From: CAIMUS01 sp046347625
GTDB lineage: Bacteria > Pseudomonadota > Gammaproteobacteria > Competibacterales > Competibacteraceae
DNA: 64,000 nucleotides
Direction: 5' to 3'
NCBI GenBank assembly: GCA_046347625.1
Contig: JAXMFU010000006.1
Coordinates: forward strand, 248,001 to 312,000
Positions 35,201-44,185 of the stretch are shown here, piece after piece (positions within the stretch are counted from its first letter, which is position 1; every line of letters begins with the position of its first letter). The notes below the pieces were generated by a model. The model was not told where the DNA came from. It did no database searches and saw only the letters and a program-made list of their open reading frames with translations. The translations under genes and the position numbers were made by a program.

Positions 35201-35539
35201 ATGAAGCTCATCACCGCCGTTATCAAACCCTTCAAGCTGGATGATGTTCGGGAAGCCCTGTCCGCCATCGGTATTCAGGGCATAACAGTGACCGAAGCCA
35301 AGGGTTTCGGCCGTCAGCGGGGCCATACCGAACTGTATCGGGGCGCCGAGTATGTGGTGGATTTTCTACCTAAAGTAAAGCTCGAGATCGCTGCGGACGA
35401 TGCGATGGTGGACAAGGTTATCGAGGCGATCTGCACCGCCGCCAAGACCGGCAAAATCGGCGATGGCAAAATCTTCGTCTACGACCTCGAGCATGCGGTC
35501 CGCATCCGCACCGGAGAAACCGACGTCGACGCGCTCTGA
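35201..35539 (+). CDS. Second PII protein (GlnB/GlnK type)
   Basis: A 112-residue PII paralogue, very close to the first copy. Tyr51 is kept (GHTELYRGAEY), as are TGKIGDGKIF and AVRIRTGETD. It follows amtB by 109 bases with a good AAGGAG ribosome binding site at about 35190. I see no GG-N10-GC sigma-54 motif directly upstream, so it could be read through from amtB or have a sigma-70 promoter. Whether it should be called glnB or glnK cannot be settled from sequence alone. Confidence 0.93.
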   Translation: MKLITAVIKPFKLDDVREALSAIGIQGITVTEAKGFGRQRGHTELYRGAEYVVDFLPKVKLEIAADDAMVDKVIEAICTAAKTGKIGDGKIFVYDLEHAVRIRTGETDVDAL

Positions 35540-35568
35540 ACGTCGTCGATCAGCCAATCGAACCACCG

Positions 35569-35591
35569 AACAGGCGCTTAGGGCGCCTGTT
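35569..35591 (+). terminator. Putative terminator after the second PII gene
   Basis: AACAGGCGC (35569-35577) and GCGCCTGTT (35583-35591) form a perfect 9-base stem with a 5-base loop, followed by ATTATT. The U-rich part is weak, but the position 30 bases after the stop fits the end of the glnK-amtB-PII unit. Confidence 0.6.
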
Positions 35592-35684
35592 ATTATTGGG
35601 GGCCTAGTCAAGTCGCCCACTCCTGTGTAAGAGCGCGCTTGCTCGTGAAGGGAACGGTCGGCAGGAGGGTGCAGAGTTTTCTTA

Positions 35685-35757
35685 GTAGGGTGGGCAGCTT
35701 GTCTACCCACGCTGCCCCGGATGCAGGATTGGTGGGCAGACAAGCTGTCCACCCTAC
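35685..35757. repeat. Long inverted repeat, GTAGGGTGG family
   Basis: GTAGGGTGGGCAGCTTGTCT and its near-complement AGACAAGCTGTCCACCCTAC frame a 73-base element. Related phrases occur near 15653, 45121 and 50242. The rest of 35592-35909 contains no gene I can support; a second imperfect dyad (AAGGGCCGAAACGGCCCTT) lies near 35808. Confidence 0.75.
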
Positions 35758-35909
35758 AAAACCCTGTCCGAGGGCGGAACGCTGACTGCCTATCAAGTCG
35801 GGGGCTGAAGGGCCGAAACGGCCCTTCAGGTATTGCTAGTGAGGCTCGAGACTCAAGATTTATCGGACAAAGGGCCGTTGGCCCTTTAGATATTGTGGAG
35901 TCCGATACG

Positions 35910-36308
35910 TTATGGTTGAGGTTTGGTTGCCGGCACCGCGGGTTTAGTCGTCGGCGAGGGGGTTGTCGGCATCGCCGGTACCGCGGGTTTGGTCATCGAG
36001 GGTGCGGTTACCGGAGCTTTGGGCAGGCCGGTGGTTCCCGTCACTCCACCGACCGATACCTGATCCTTGATATTGGCCAACGTCTTGTCTTTAATGCCGG
36101 GCACCTTGACAAGGTCGTCGACCGATTGAAAGGCACCGTGTTCGGTCCGGTACTTGACAATCGCCTCGGCTTTCTTGGGGCCGATTCCCTTTATAGTCGC
36201 CAGCTCGGTAGCCGTGGCGGTGTTGATATCAATCATCTGCGCCTGAGCCACCACCGAGAACAGTGTCAGGCAAACGACAACAGCAAAGCATTTAATGAGT
36301 CGGAACAT
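35910..36308 (-). CDS. ComEA-like helix-hairpin-helix secreted protein
   Basis: A small exported protein of 132 residues from the ATG at 36308; a start five codons upstream is also open. A signal peptide ends at VVAQA. One ComEA-type helix-hairpin-helix domain follows (IDINTATATELATIKGIG, then the second hairpin VPGIKDKTLANIK). The last 55 residues are a Thr/Pro/Ala-rich spacer. ComEA-type domains bind DNA non-specifically, often in transformation, but no other competence gene lies nearby, so the role is open. Confidence 0.88.
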   Translation of the reverse strand: MFRLIKCFAVVVCLTLFSVVAQAQMIDINTATATELATIKGIGPKKAEAIVKYRTEHGAFQSVDDLVKVPGIKDKTLANIKDQVSVGGVTGTTGLPKAPVTAPSMTKPAVPAMPTTPSPTTKPAVPATKPQP

Positions 36309-36454
36309 AGAGTCCTCCCACATTGTTGTTCAGCAGGTTGTAAGGGTTTTCGTTTTGCCGTAAAGCCAATAAAACCGGCAGTTAAAGCTTAGCCTACTGT
36401 CCGCAAAATGCAACCCCCCCATGCTATCAGCCGGAGCGGCCCGCAGGCGGAACG

Positions 36455-36733
36455 TTAAACCGGTTTTCTCAGCGCTCGCACTTCCCGGCGCAGGTTGCTT
36501 AGATCGACCCGGGTGATGTAATAGGGAATACCCAGGATGATCGCGGTCAGCAGGATGCCGGCGCAAAAGGCGAAGAAAACCACCCAGACCAGGTGGGTGG
36601 TCACGGTACCCAACAAATAGTTGACGGTCACCGGACCGCGATTGATGGCGGCGAACTCGAAACCGGCTATAAACACGATCACGGCGACCACCGTAAAAAA
36701 AAGCAGCTTAATCCACTTCTTAAATCGTGCCAT
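36455..36733 (-). CDS. lapA: LapA/YciS-family membrane protein
   Basis: A 92-residue protein with two membrane segments (LLFFTVVAVIVFIAGFEFA and a second near residues 45-70), a short NRGPVTVNYLLG loop and a basic C-terminal helix (LRREVRALRK). This is the lipopolysaccharide assembly protein A (YciS) domain. It lies downstream of ihfB, its conserved gammaproteobacterial place. Its usual partner lapB is not visible immediately downstream. Confidence 0.88.
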   Translation of the reverse strand: MARFKKWIKLLFFTVVAVIVFIAGFEFAAINRGPVTVNYLLGTVTTHLVWVVFFAFCAGILLTAIILGIPYYITRVDLSNLRREVRALRKPV

Positions 36734-36791
36734 ACTTATTTCCTCTTGTTAATCTGGAACCGGTTGGAATTAAAGGGAATGGAATGCGGAT

Positions 36792-37094
36792 TCAATCCTC
36801 TAAGATATCCTCCGAACTGATATTCACCCGCTCCCGTAACTCCTTGCCGGGCTTGAAATGGGGCACGTATTTGCCGGATAGCGGCACCGCCGCACCGGTC
36901 TTGGGATTCCTGCCTATCCGGGGCGGCCGGAAATGCAAGGAAAAACTGCCAAAACCCCGGATCTCGATCCGCATCCCCGACGAGAGAGATTCACTCATCT
37001 GTTCGATCAGCATTTTGACAGCCGCCTCCACATCCTTGCAGGGTAAATGCTGTTGTTTATGAGCCAGTACTTCGATCAATTCCGATTTTGTCAT
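36792..37094 (-). CDS. ihfB: Integration host factor subunit beta
   Basis: A 100-residue DNA-bending protein of the HU/IHF family. The DNA-binding arm reads RIEIRGFGSFSLHFRPPRIG, followed by RNPKTGAAVPLSGKYVPHFK, including the proline used for intercalation. It begins MTKSELIEVLA, as IhfB does. It lies between rpsA and lapA, the normal order, which supports the beta subunit assignment. IHF would also assist sigma-54 transcription at glnK. Confidence 0.96.
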   Translation of the reverse strand: MTKSELIEVLAHKQQHLPCKDVEAAVKMLIEQMSESLSSGMRIEIRGFGSFSLHFRPPRIGRNPKTGAAVPLSGKYVPHFKPGKELRERVNISSEDILED

Positions 37095-37161
37095 TGGGGG
37101 TTCTCCCGCTTAGTCAGTGTGACAGGCCGATAACCTGTGGTCGGATGCTGAAATCATTTAC

Positions 37162-37184
37162 GGCAACCCGGCCGGCGGGTTGCC
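37162..37184 (-). terminator. Hairpin between rpsA and ihfB
   Basis: GGCAACCCG and CGGGTTGCC form a perfect 9-base stem around GCCGG, immediately downstream of the rpsA stop on the minus strand. There is no strong U tract, so it may attenuate or protect the rpsA transcript end rather than terminate fully. Confidence 0.45.
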
Positions 37185-37192
37185 GCCCGATA

Positions 37193-38869
37193 TCAGTCCT
37201 CCTGACTGCTCATTTGCTCTTTCAGAATGTCGCCCAAGGTCGCGGTACCGGTCGTAGACTTGCGGCTGTAATCTTGCAGCGCCTCGGCTTCTTCCGCAAA
37301 TTCCTTGGCCTTGATGGATAAGGTAATAGTACGGTTCTTGCGATCGACGCCGATGAATTTGGCTTCGACTTCGTCGCCGCTATTGAGCACGGTACGGGCA
37401 TCATCGAGCCGCTCCCGGGAGATTTCGGAAACCCGCAGAATACCTTCGACACCATTGCCCAGATTGATCGTTGCCCCCTTGGCATCCACGGCGGCGACCA
37501 CTCCCTTGACGATGCTGCCCTTGGGATGCTCGGCGACGAAGTGGGAGAAAGGATCCTTGTCCAGTTGCTTGATGCCGAGCGAAATGCGTTCCCGTTCCGG
37601 GTCGACGGCCAGTACCACGGCCTCGACTTCCTGGCCTTTCTTATAATCGCGCACGGCTTCCTCGCCGGGGATATTCCAGGAAATATCGGACAAATGCACC
37701 AGGCCGTCGATGCCGCCTTCCAGGCCGAGGAAAATGCCGAAATCGGTAATGGATTTGATTTTACCGGAGACCCGATCGCCCTTATTATGGGTGGCGGCGA
37801 AGTCTTCCCAGGGATTGGGCTGGCATTGTTTCATCCCCAGCGAAATCCGGCGCCGCTCCTCGTCGATATCCAGCACCATCACTTCGGCTTCGTCACCAAT
37901 CGAGACGACTTTGTTGGGATTGACATTCTTGTTGGTCCAGTCCATTTCGGACACATGCACCAATCCTTCCACGCCTTCCTCGATTTCGACGAAGCAGCCA
38001 TAATCGGCGATATTGGTGACCCGACCGAACAGACGGGTGCCGACCGGATAGCGCCGTGCCAGATCGACCCAGGGATCATCGCCCAGCTGCTTCAGACCCA
38101 GCGACACCCGGTTGCGCTCGCGGTCGAATTTGAGCACTTTGACTTCGATCTCGTCGCCGACATTGACGACTTCGGAGGGATGTTTGACCCGCTTCCAGGC
38201 CATATCGGTGATATGCAGCAGACCATCGATACCGCCCAGATCCAGGAAGGCGCCATAATCGGTCAGATTCTTGACCACGCCCCTGACCACTTGGCCTTCC
38301 TGCAAATTCTCCAACAATGCCTCGCGCTCGGCGCTGTACTCGGATTCGACCACGGCACGACGTGACACCACTACGTTATTGCGCCGCCGGTCCAGCTTGA
38401 TCACCTTGAATTCCAGTTCCTTGCCTTCCAGATAAGCTGCATCGCGTACCGGCCGCACGTCCACCAGGGAGCCGGGCAGAAAAGCGCGGATTTCCCCGAT
38501 ATCCACCGTGAAACCACCCTTGACCTTACCGCTGATCAGGCCGGCAACCGTGTCCTGACCCTCGAAGGCTTTTTCCAAGGTCTCCCAGGCGCGGGCGTTC
38601 TTGGCTTTCTGACGGGACAGGCGGGTCTCACCGAAGCCGTCTTCTATGGCCTCTAAAGCGACCTCGATCCGATCACCTACATTAACATCGATATCACCCT
38701 GTTCATTACGGAACTGTTCGAGTGAGATAAGCCCTTCGGATTTCAAACCGGCATTGACGACCACGGCATCGGGACGGATTTCCAGCACAGTTCCGGTCAC
38801 GATGGCGCCGGGCTGCATCTGCTTATCGCTGAGGCTCTGTTCAAACAGTTCGGCAAAACTTTCAGTCAT
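37193..38869 (-). CDS. rpsA: 30S ribosomal protein S1
   Basis: Ribosomal protein S1, 558 residues from ATG 38869; a frame extending to 38896 has no family support. Six S1 RNA-binding repeats are visible, with recurring motifs such as GAFLDLGGIDGLLHITDMAW, GCFVEIEEGVEGLVHVSEMD and GIFLGLEGGIDGLVHLSDIS. It binds mRNA at the small subunit during initiation. The gene is downstream of cmk and upstream of ihfB, as in other Gammaproteobacteria. Confidence 0.97.
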   Translation of the reverse strand: MTESFAELFEQSLSDKQMQPGAIVTGTVLEIRPDAVVVNAGLKSEGLISLEQFRNEQGDIDVNVGDRIEVALEAIEDGFGETRLSRQKAKNARAWETLEKAFEGQDTVAGLISGKVKGGFTVDIGEIRAFLPGSLVDVRPVRDAAYLEGKELEFKVIKLDRRRNNVVVSRRAVVESEYSAEREALLENLQEGQVVRGVVKNLTDYGAFLDLGGIDGLLHITDMAWKRVKHPSEVVNVGDEIEVKVLKFDRERNRVSLGLKQLGDDPWVDLARRYPVGTRLFGRVTNIADYGCFVEIEEGVEGLVHVSEMDWTNKNVNPNKVVSIGDEAEVMVLDIDEERRRISLGMKQCQPNPWEDFAATHNKGDRVSGKIKSITDFGIFLGLEGGIDGLVHLSDISWNIPGEEAVRDYKKGQEVEAVVLAVDPERERISLGIKQLDKDPFSHFVAEHPKGSIVKGVVAAVDAKGATINLGNGVEGILRVSEISRERLDDARTVLNSGDEVEAKFIGVDRKNRTITLSIKAKEFAEEAEALQDYSRKSTTGTATLGDILKEQMSSQED

Positions 38870-38954
38870 AGGTTGTAGCTCAAAATAAAGCGGCAAAACC
38901 TGTCCGCGGGTTGGTTAATCATCTGGTCTGGCAACACACAGACCACCGGTTACA

Positions 38955-39650
38955 TCAGGCGACGCCTGGATTAAGGTGTTCGGCAAGAATAATCAGCGCC
39001 TGCTGCCTCACGGCGGCGATACTAAGTTCGGTCGTATCTAGGACATGAGCATCGGAAGCAGGTCTTAGCGGCGCAATCGCGCGGCCGGCATCCCTGGCAT
39101 CGCGTTCTGCAATCTCCTTTGCGAGAGCCGCAAGACTAACACTTATACCTTTTTCTCTCAACTGGTTATAGCGCCTGATCGCACGTGCCGTGGGACTGGC
39201 GGTCAAAAAAATTTTTACCGGCGCATCGGGAAACACGACCGTGCCCATATCTCTGCCATCGGCCACCAGGCCGGGCGGCCGGCGGAAGTCCCGCTGGCGT
39301 TGCAGCAGAGCGGCCCGTACGGCAGACAGGGCGGCCACCCGCGAGGCGGCGTTGCCACAGGCTTCGCTACGGATGGCGGTGGTGACGTTCTCGCCTTCGA
39401 GCAGAACCTGCATTTCCCGGCCGGGAAGCGGCTCGAAGCGGACCTCGAGTCGGGCGGCCAACGCCGCAAGCCGGACCTCATCATCCAGGGGAACGCCCTG
39501 TTTCTGCGCCGCCAGTGCGGTCAGGCGATACAGGGAACCACTGTCCAGTAAATGCCAGCCGAGGTGTTGTGCCAGGGCTTGGCACAGGGTGCCTTTGCCG
39601 ACGCCGCTGGGACCGTCGACGGCGATAACCGGTATGTTGTCTGTCACCAT
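38955..39650 (-). CDS. cmk: Cytidylate kinase
   Basis: Phosphorylates CMP and dCMP. The P-loop PSGVGKGT lies near residues 14-21 of the 231-residue protein. The CMP-binding segment includes LLDSGSLYRLTAL, DGRDMGTVVFPDA and KIFLTASPTARAIRR. The ending DTTELSIAAV is family-typical. It lies between aroA and rpsA on the minus strand, the conserved order. A 231-base intergenic segment with GTCGGGTTA-type repeats separates it from aroA. Confidence 0.96.
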   Translation of the reverse strand: MVTDNIPVIAVDGPSGVGKGTLCQALAQHLGWHLLDSGSLYRLTALAAQKQGVPLDDEVRLAALAARLEVRFEPLPGREMQVLLEGENVTTAIRSEACGNAASRVAALSAVRAALLQRQRDFRRPPGLVADGRDMGTVVFPDAPVKIFLTASPTARAIRRYNQLREKGISVSLAALAKEIAERDARDAGRAIAPLRPASDAHVLDTTELSIAAVRQQALIILAEHLNPGVA

Positions 39651-39881
39651 TAAAAATCCTCGTAAATCGGGTTACCTGGAAAATCCCCGTAGGTCGGGTT
39701 AGACGCGCCCGCTACCCGGTTAGCCCGTGGCAGAAACGTTACCGGCGCGTCGTAACCCGACAGGGGGCCGAGTTTCATCGTCGAGGGTGCTCTTCTGCTG
39801 AGCATGACCAGTTAGACGCGCCTGCTACCAAGCGAGCAATTAGCAGCAACCTCCCGGGCGCATCGTAACCCGACAGGGGAA
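39651..39881. repeat. Repeats between aroA and cmk
   Basis: The phrase GTAGGTCGGGTTAGACGCGC at about 39690 and its complements (GCGCGTCGTAACCCGACAG near 39746, GCATCGTAACCCGACAGG near 39861) occur here. They are the same family as the 78-base tandem units near 41419. Confidence 0.7.
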
Positions 39882-41195
39882 CTACCCGTTCAATGCCTCG
39901 ATGATCAACCCGGCCCCACGGGCCAATTCTACGAAGCCCGGAAAAGAGGTATTCACATTGGCACAGTCCTGAATACGGATGATTCCCTGGGCGCGCAGGG
40001 CCGCCATGGCGAAGGCCATGGCAATGCGATGGTCACCGTGGCTGTCGATGACACCGCTGGTCGGCGTGCCGCCTGAAATGAGCATCCCATCCGACGTGGG
40101 CCGGGCACTGATTCCCAGGCTTTGCAGGCCATCGGCCATAACCTGGATGCGATCGCTTTCCTTGACACGGAGTTCTTCGGCTCCAGTCAGCACCGTTTCC
40201 CCGCCGGCACAGGCGGCGGCGATAAAGAGCGCAGGAAATTCATCGATGGCCAGGGGCACCAGTTCGGCGGGAATGCGAATGCCATGCAAAGGCGCGGAGC
40301 GCACCCGAATATCGGCCACCGGCTCGCCGCCGGACTGACGCTCGTTCAGCAGTGTAACATCGGCGCCCATTTGCCGGAGAATCGTAATTACCCCGATACG
40401 GGTCGGATTGACCCCGACATTTTCCAACACGATATCGGCCTGGGGTGCGATACTGGCCCCTACCATAAAAAATGCGGCGGACGAGATATCGGCCGGAATT
40501 TCGAGAGTACAGGCGCGCAGGCGCCCACCGCCTTGCAGACAGATCCGCCGCTCCCGCTGTGCCAGAGGATAGCCGAAGCCGAGCAGCATGCGCTCCGTAT
40601 GGTCGCGGGTGGGGGCAGGTTCGGTCACACAGGTTTCCCCTTGGGCACATAGTCCCGCCAGCAGCAGGGCGGATTTCACCTGTGCGCTGGCAACGGGCAG
40701 GCTGTAGTCGATGCCCTGGAGCGCAGGGTTGCCCTGTATCTGTAACGGCGCGGTGCCTGCCGGCGTCGTTGCAATTCGCGCTCCCATCCGGCGTAACGGT
40801 TCGGTTACACGCCGCATCGGCCGTCGATTCAGAGAAACATCACCGGTGAGCACGCTGGTAAAGGTCTGACCCGCCAGCAGCCCGGCCAGCAGTCGCATCG
40901 ATGTTCCGGAATTGCCCATATATAAAGGCTCGTAGGGCGCCTGCAAACCGTGAAGGCCGACACCCTGGATGATAACGTTACCATTCCGAGGTTCCTCGAT
41001 GGCAGCGCCCATGGCGCGAAATGCCTGGAGCGTGGCCAGGCAATCTTCCCCTTCCAGAAAACCACCGATCCGGGTGATACCCTCGGCCAGTGCACCGATG
41101 ATGATGGCGCGATGAGAAATGGATTTGTCGCCGGGCACCCGCACATGGCCGTGCAGGCTGGCGCTGGGGGATACGATAAAGTGACTGTGAGTCAT
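39882..41195 (-). CDS. aroA: 3-Phosphoshikimate 1-carboxyvinyltransferase (EPSP synthase)
   Basis: Shikimate-pathway enzyme, 437 residues from ATG 41195. The open frame continues to 41333, but the extra 46 residues are not family-like. Motifs are VPGDKSISHRAIIIGALAEG, LYMGNSGTSMRLLAGLLAGQ and a C-terminal ESDRIQVMADGL. The PGDKSISHR lysine and serine region and the arginine in NSGTSMR bind the substrates. The Ala residue in the LLAGL region suggests the class common in Bacillus and some Proteobacteria, although this is tentative. Gene order aroA-cmk-rpsA is conserved. Confidence 0.96.
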   Translation of the reverse strand: MTHSHFIVSPSASLHGHVRVPGDKSISHRAIIIGALAEGITRIGGFLEGEDCLATLQAFRAMGAAIEEPRNGNVIIQGVGLHGLQAPYEPLYMGNSGTSMRLLAGLLAGQTFTSVLTGDVSLNRRPMRRVTEPLRRMGARIATTPAGTAPLQIQGNPALQGIDYSLPVASAQVKSALLLAGLCAQGETCVTEPAPTRDHTERMLLGFGYPLAQRERRICLQGGGRLRACTLEIPADISSAAFFMVGASIAPQADIVLENVGVNPTRIGVITILRQMGADVTLLNERQSGGEPVADIRVRSAPLHGIRIPAELVPLAIDEFPALFIAAACAGGETVLTGAEELRVKESDRIQVMADGLQSLGISARPTSDGMLISGGTPTSGVIDSHGDHRIAMAFAMAALRAQGIIRIQDCANVNTSFPGFVELARGAGLIIEALNG

Positions 41196-41418
41196 AGTGG
41201 AGTCGTGGCGGCTGGGTAAAATGCCGCTAAGCTTAACCCAAGTGTTCCGATTGCGGTACGGTAACAGGCCGGAAAGGGTACTGTTTTCCGAAAGCTTATT
41301 TGTATTTTTGTGTTCTTTGCGGCGAATTGGCAAACCAAACCGGTGAACGGTTACACTGTTCTAACGGGTCCTGCTTTTCAGGAAAAAGCACACTCGGCGA
41401 TGAAAGTCCGCTTCCCTG

Positions 41419-41574
41419 TCGGGTTACGACGCGCCCGTGATGTTTCTGCCAGAGGCCGGGTTGGTGGCAGGCGCGTCCAACCCGACCTACGGGAAGTCGG
41501 GTTACGACGCGCCCGTGACGTTTCTGCCAGAGGCCGGGTTGGTAGCAGGCGCGTCCAACCCGACCTACGGAAAG
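41419..41574 (+). repeat. Two 78-bp tandem repeats upstream of gor
   Basis: Units at 41419-41496 and 41497-41574 differ at only a few bases. Each holds TCGGGTTACGACGCGCCCGT and GGTTGG-AGCAGGCGCGTCC-like sequence, themselves partly inverted. The unit length is a multiple of three, so the gor frame stays open back to about 41310, but the encoded Arg-rich peptide is not part of glutathione reductase. Confidence 0.92.
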
Positions 41575-41609
41575 TTTCACGGTCATTACGATCCAGCCGG
41601 AGATATCCG

Positions 41610-42959
41610 ATGCCCGAACACTATGATCTGATCGCCCTTGGCGGTGGCAGCGGCGGGCTTTCTGTCGCCGAGCGGGCCGCCTGTTACGGTGCCCGCTGCG
41701 CTTTGATCGAAGCCGATCGCCTGGGCGGCACCTGCGTCAATCTGGGCTGCGTGCCGAAAAAAGTCATGTGGTATGCCGCCGATCTGGCCCATGCTTTGAG
41801 CGATGCGCCGGGCTATGGCTTTCGGCTGGAGCGCCAGGGCCATGACTGGCCGGCGCTCAAGACCGCCCGCGATGCCTATATCCAGCGGATCAATCGCTGG
41901 TATCTGACCTATCTGGCGGATTCCAATGTAGACCTGATCCGGGGCTTCGGCCGGTTCGTGGATGCGCATACGCTGGAGGTCGACGGTAATCACTACAGCG
42001 CCGATCATATTGTAATCGCCACCGGGGGACGGTCCACGGTGCCGAATCTGCCGGGTGCCGAACTGGGAATAACATCGGATGGTTTCTTCGAGTTGACCGA
42101 ATGCCCCAAGCGGGTGGTGGTGGTCGGCAGCGGTTATATCGCGGTGGAACTGGCCGGTATGTTCAACGCCCTGGGCGTCGAGGTGGTCATGCTGCTACGG
42201 GGTGAAGTTCTGCTGAGGCCGTTCGATGCCATGTTACGGGAAAGCCTGATGGCCGCCATGCTGGCTTCCGGCATCGATATTCTGCCCAATACCCGAATGC
42301 AGGCAGTGGAACGGCAGGACGATGGTTCCCTGCTGATTCGCTGCGACGGCTGCCATACCAATCTGCACGCCGATGTACTGCTCTGGGCCGTGGGCCGTGC
42401 AGCGCGCACCGACGATCTCAACCTGGCGGCGGCCGGTGTGCCGTTCGACACCGATGGTGTGATTCCCACCGATGAATTCCAGAACACGCTGGTTCCCGGT
42501 ATTTATGCCATCGGCGATATTACCGGGCGCTATCCACTGACTCCGGTGGCCATCGCCGCCGGTCGCCGACTGGCGGACCGATTGTTCGGCAATCAGCCGC
42601 AGCGGAAACTGGTCTATGAAAACATCCCCACGGTGGTATTCAGCCATCCTCCGATCGGTACGGTCGGCCTGACCGAGGAGGAAGCACGGAGTATTCATGG
42701 CACGGCGGTGAAGATTTACCAGACCCGGTTTACGTCCATGTATCACGTCTTCACCGAACATAAGATCGAAACGGCGATGAAATTGGTCTGTGTCGGCGCC
42801 CAGGAGAAGATTGTCGGCTGTCATATTATCGGACCGGGTGCCGATGAAATGCTCCAGGGTTTTGCGGTGGCCATCCGCATGGGTGCCGGCAAGCGGGATT
42901 TCGACGATACCATAGCGATCCATCCGACCAGCGCGGAGGAGTTGGTGACGATGCGATGA
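41610..42959 (+). CDS. gor: Glutathione-disulfide reductase
   Basis: FAD- and NADPH-dependent reductase of oxidised glutathione, 449 residues from ATG 41610. The FAD motif GGGSGGLSVAERAACYGAR and the redox-active disulfide GGTCVNLGCVPKKVMW are at the N-terminus. The NADPH-binding motif VGSGYIAVELAGMFNALG follows. The C-terminal active-site histidine is in IAIHPTSAEELVTMR, so the protein is complete. A remnant of an IS21 element begins right after the stop codon, so the insertion just spared the gene. Confidence 0.94.
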   Translation: MPEHYDLIALGGGSGGLSVAERAACYGARCALIEADRLGGTCVNLGCVPKKVMWYAADLAHALSDAPGYGFRLERQGHDWPALKTARDAYIQRINRWYLTYLADSNVDLIRGFGRFVDAHTLEVDGNHYSADHIVIATGGRSTVPNLPGAELGITSDGFFELTECPKRVVVVGSGYIAVELAGMFNALGVEVVMLLRGEVLLRPFDAMLRESLMAAMLASGIDILPNTRMQAVERQDDGSLLIRCDGCHTNLHADVLLWAVGRAARTDDLNLAAAGVPFDTDGVIPTDEFQNTLVPGIYAIGDITGRYPLTPVAIAAGRRLADRLFGNQPQRKLVYENIPTVVFSHPPIGTVGLTEEEARSIHGTAVKIYQTRFTSMYHVFTEHKIETAMKLVCVGAQEKIVGCHIIGPGADEMLQGFAVAIRMGAGKRDFDDTIAIHPTSAEELVTMR

Positions 42960-42960
42960 G

Positions 42961-43337
42961 GCGCGCCCTTTCCCGACCTGGACTACCGGCACGTGATCTG
43001 GTCACTGGGGCAAAAACCCGGCGCGTTTGCCCGCTATCGCTATCGGGCAGCGTTATTCCCGACCCTGGTATTTCGGCGGGTCTACGCGGCCCTGCAAGCG
43101 GTTCATCCCGGCACGGCCGGCGATGCCGCCTACCTACGGCTGTTGTACTTGGCCGCCTCGACGCCGGAAGCGGAAGTTCAGGCGGCCCTGGAGGTGGTGT
43201 TGGAAGTCGGGCAGGTACCTGAGCTGGACCGGGTGCGCGAGCTGGTCCGTCCCGCCACGCCCGTCGTGCCCGCCCTGGCGCTCCCGGTGGTCGAATTGGC
43301 CCGTTATGACGCCCTGCTGGGCGAGCTGACGCGATGA
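42961..43337 (+). pseudogene. istA: IS21-family istA C-terminal remnant
   Basis: The C-terminal part of an IS21 transposase IstA: DYRHVIWSL, KPGAFARYRYRAALFPTLVF, LLYLAASTPEAEVQAALEVV and the ending LLGELTR all match the intact IstA encoded at 54896-56374 with many substitutions. The catalytic N-terminal three quarters are missing, deleted at the gor boundary. It overlaps the istB remnant by 4 bases, as in intact IS21 elements. Confidence 0.9.
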
Positions 43338-44185
43338 CGACCTCACTCGACCGGCTGTTGCGTGAACTCCACTTACCGACCGTGCTGGCCCAGGCGCAAG
43401 CCGTCGCCATCGAGGCCGAACGGTCGGGCTGGAGCTTTAGCCGCTATCTCTACCCCCTGGCAGAGTTGGAGGTGGAGCAACGGCGTCAGCACCGCCTCCA
43501 GCGGCGGCGGAAGGAATCCGGCTTGCCGTCCAGCAAGCCGTTGACGACCTTGCAGCTGACCCACCTCCCCACCCCGGTACGGCGCCCGCTCCCCACGCTG
43601 TGTGAAGGGCAGTTTGTCGAGCAGGCGCAGAACGTGCTGGCCTTCGGCTTGCCCGGCCGCGGCAAAACCCACTGACTGTGCGCGGTGGGCCATGCCCTGG
43701 TGGAGCGGGGGTATCGCGTCCTGTTCACGCCGGCCTACCAACGGGTGCAGCGCTTGCTGGCGGCCAAGCAAGCGCTCCGACTGGAGCATGAGCTGCACCA
43801 GTTGGACGGTTTCGCTGCCATCATCCTGGACGACATTGGCTATATCCAACCAAGTCAGGCAGAAATGGAGGTGTTATTTACCTTTTTGGCGGAGCGCTAT
43901 GAGCGCAAGAGCGTCCTCATCAGTAGCAATCTGGTATTCAGTCAATGGGATCGGATTTTCCACGATCCCATGACCACGGCCGCCGCGATCGACCGGCGCG
44001 TCCACCATGCCATCATCCTGGAATTGACTGGACCCAGTTTTCGGACCGAACAGGCCAAGGGGCGACAAACCTCTGCCACGCTGACTGAAAGTGATCCCCC
44101 GACGGTGAGGGACACACCGAGCAATCGCCGCGCTCCAGAGACGGTGACCGAGCCGGGTGGCCACTCTGCCGATGTTAAAGTGTAG
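43334..44185 (+). pseudogene. istB: IS21-family istB, broken by a TGA
   Basis: An IS21 helper ATPase of about 280 codons with an in-frame TGA at 43673-43675, directly after the P-loop GLPGRGKTH. The frame then continues normally (LCAVGHALVERGYRVLF and IILDDIGYIQPSQAEMEVLF). At the same place the intact copy at 54063-54899 reads GKTHVLCAVGHA. The C-terminus runs to a TAG that abuts the DM9 gene. It cannot make full-length IstB unless the TGA is read through. Confidence 0.9.

Noticed and set aside
33787..35268. A 493-codon open frame on the minus strand over amtB
   Set aside because: amtB and PII are unmistakable on the + strand, and the antisense product has no family features.
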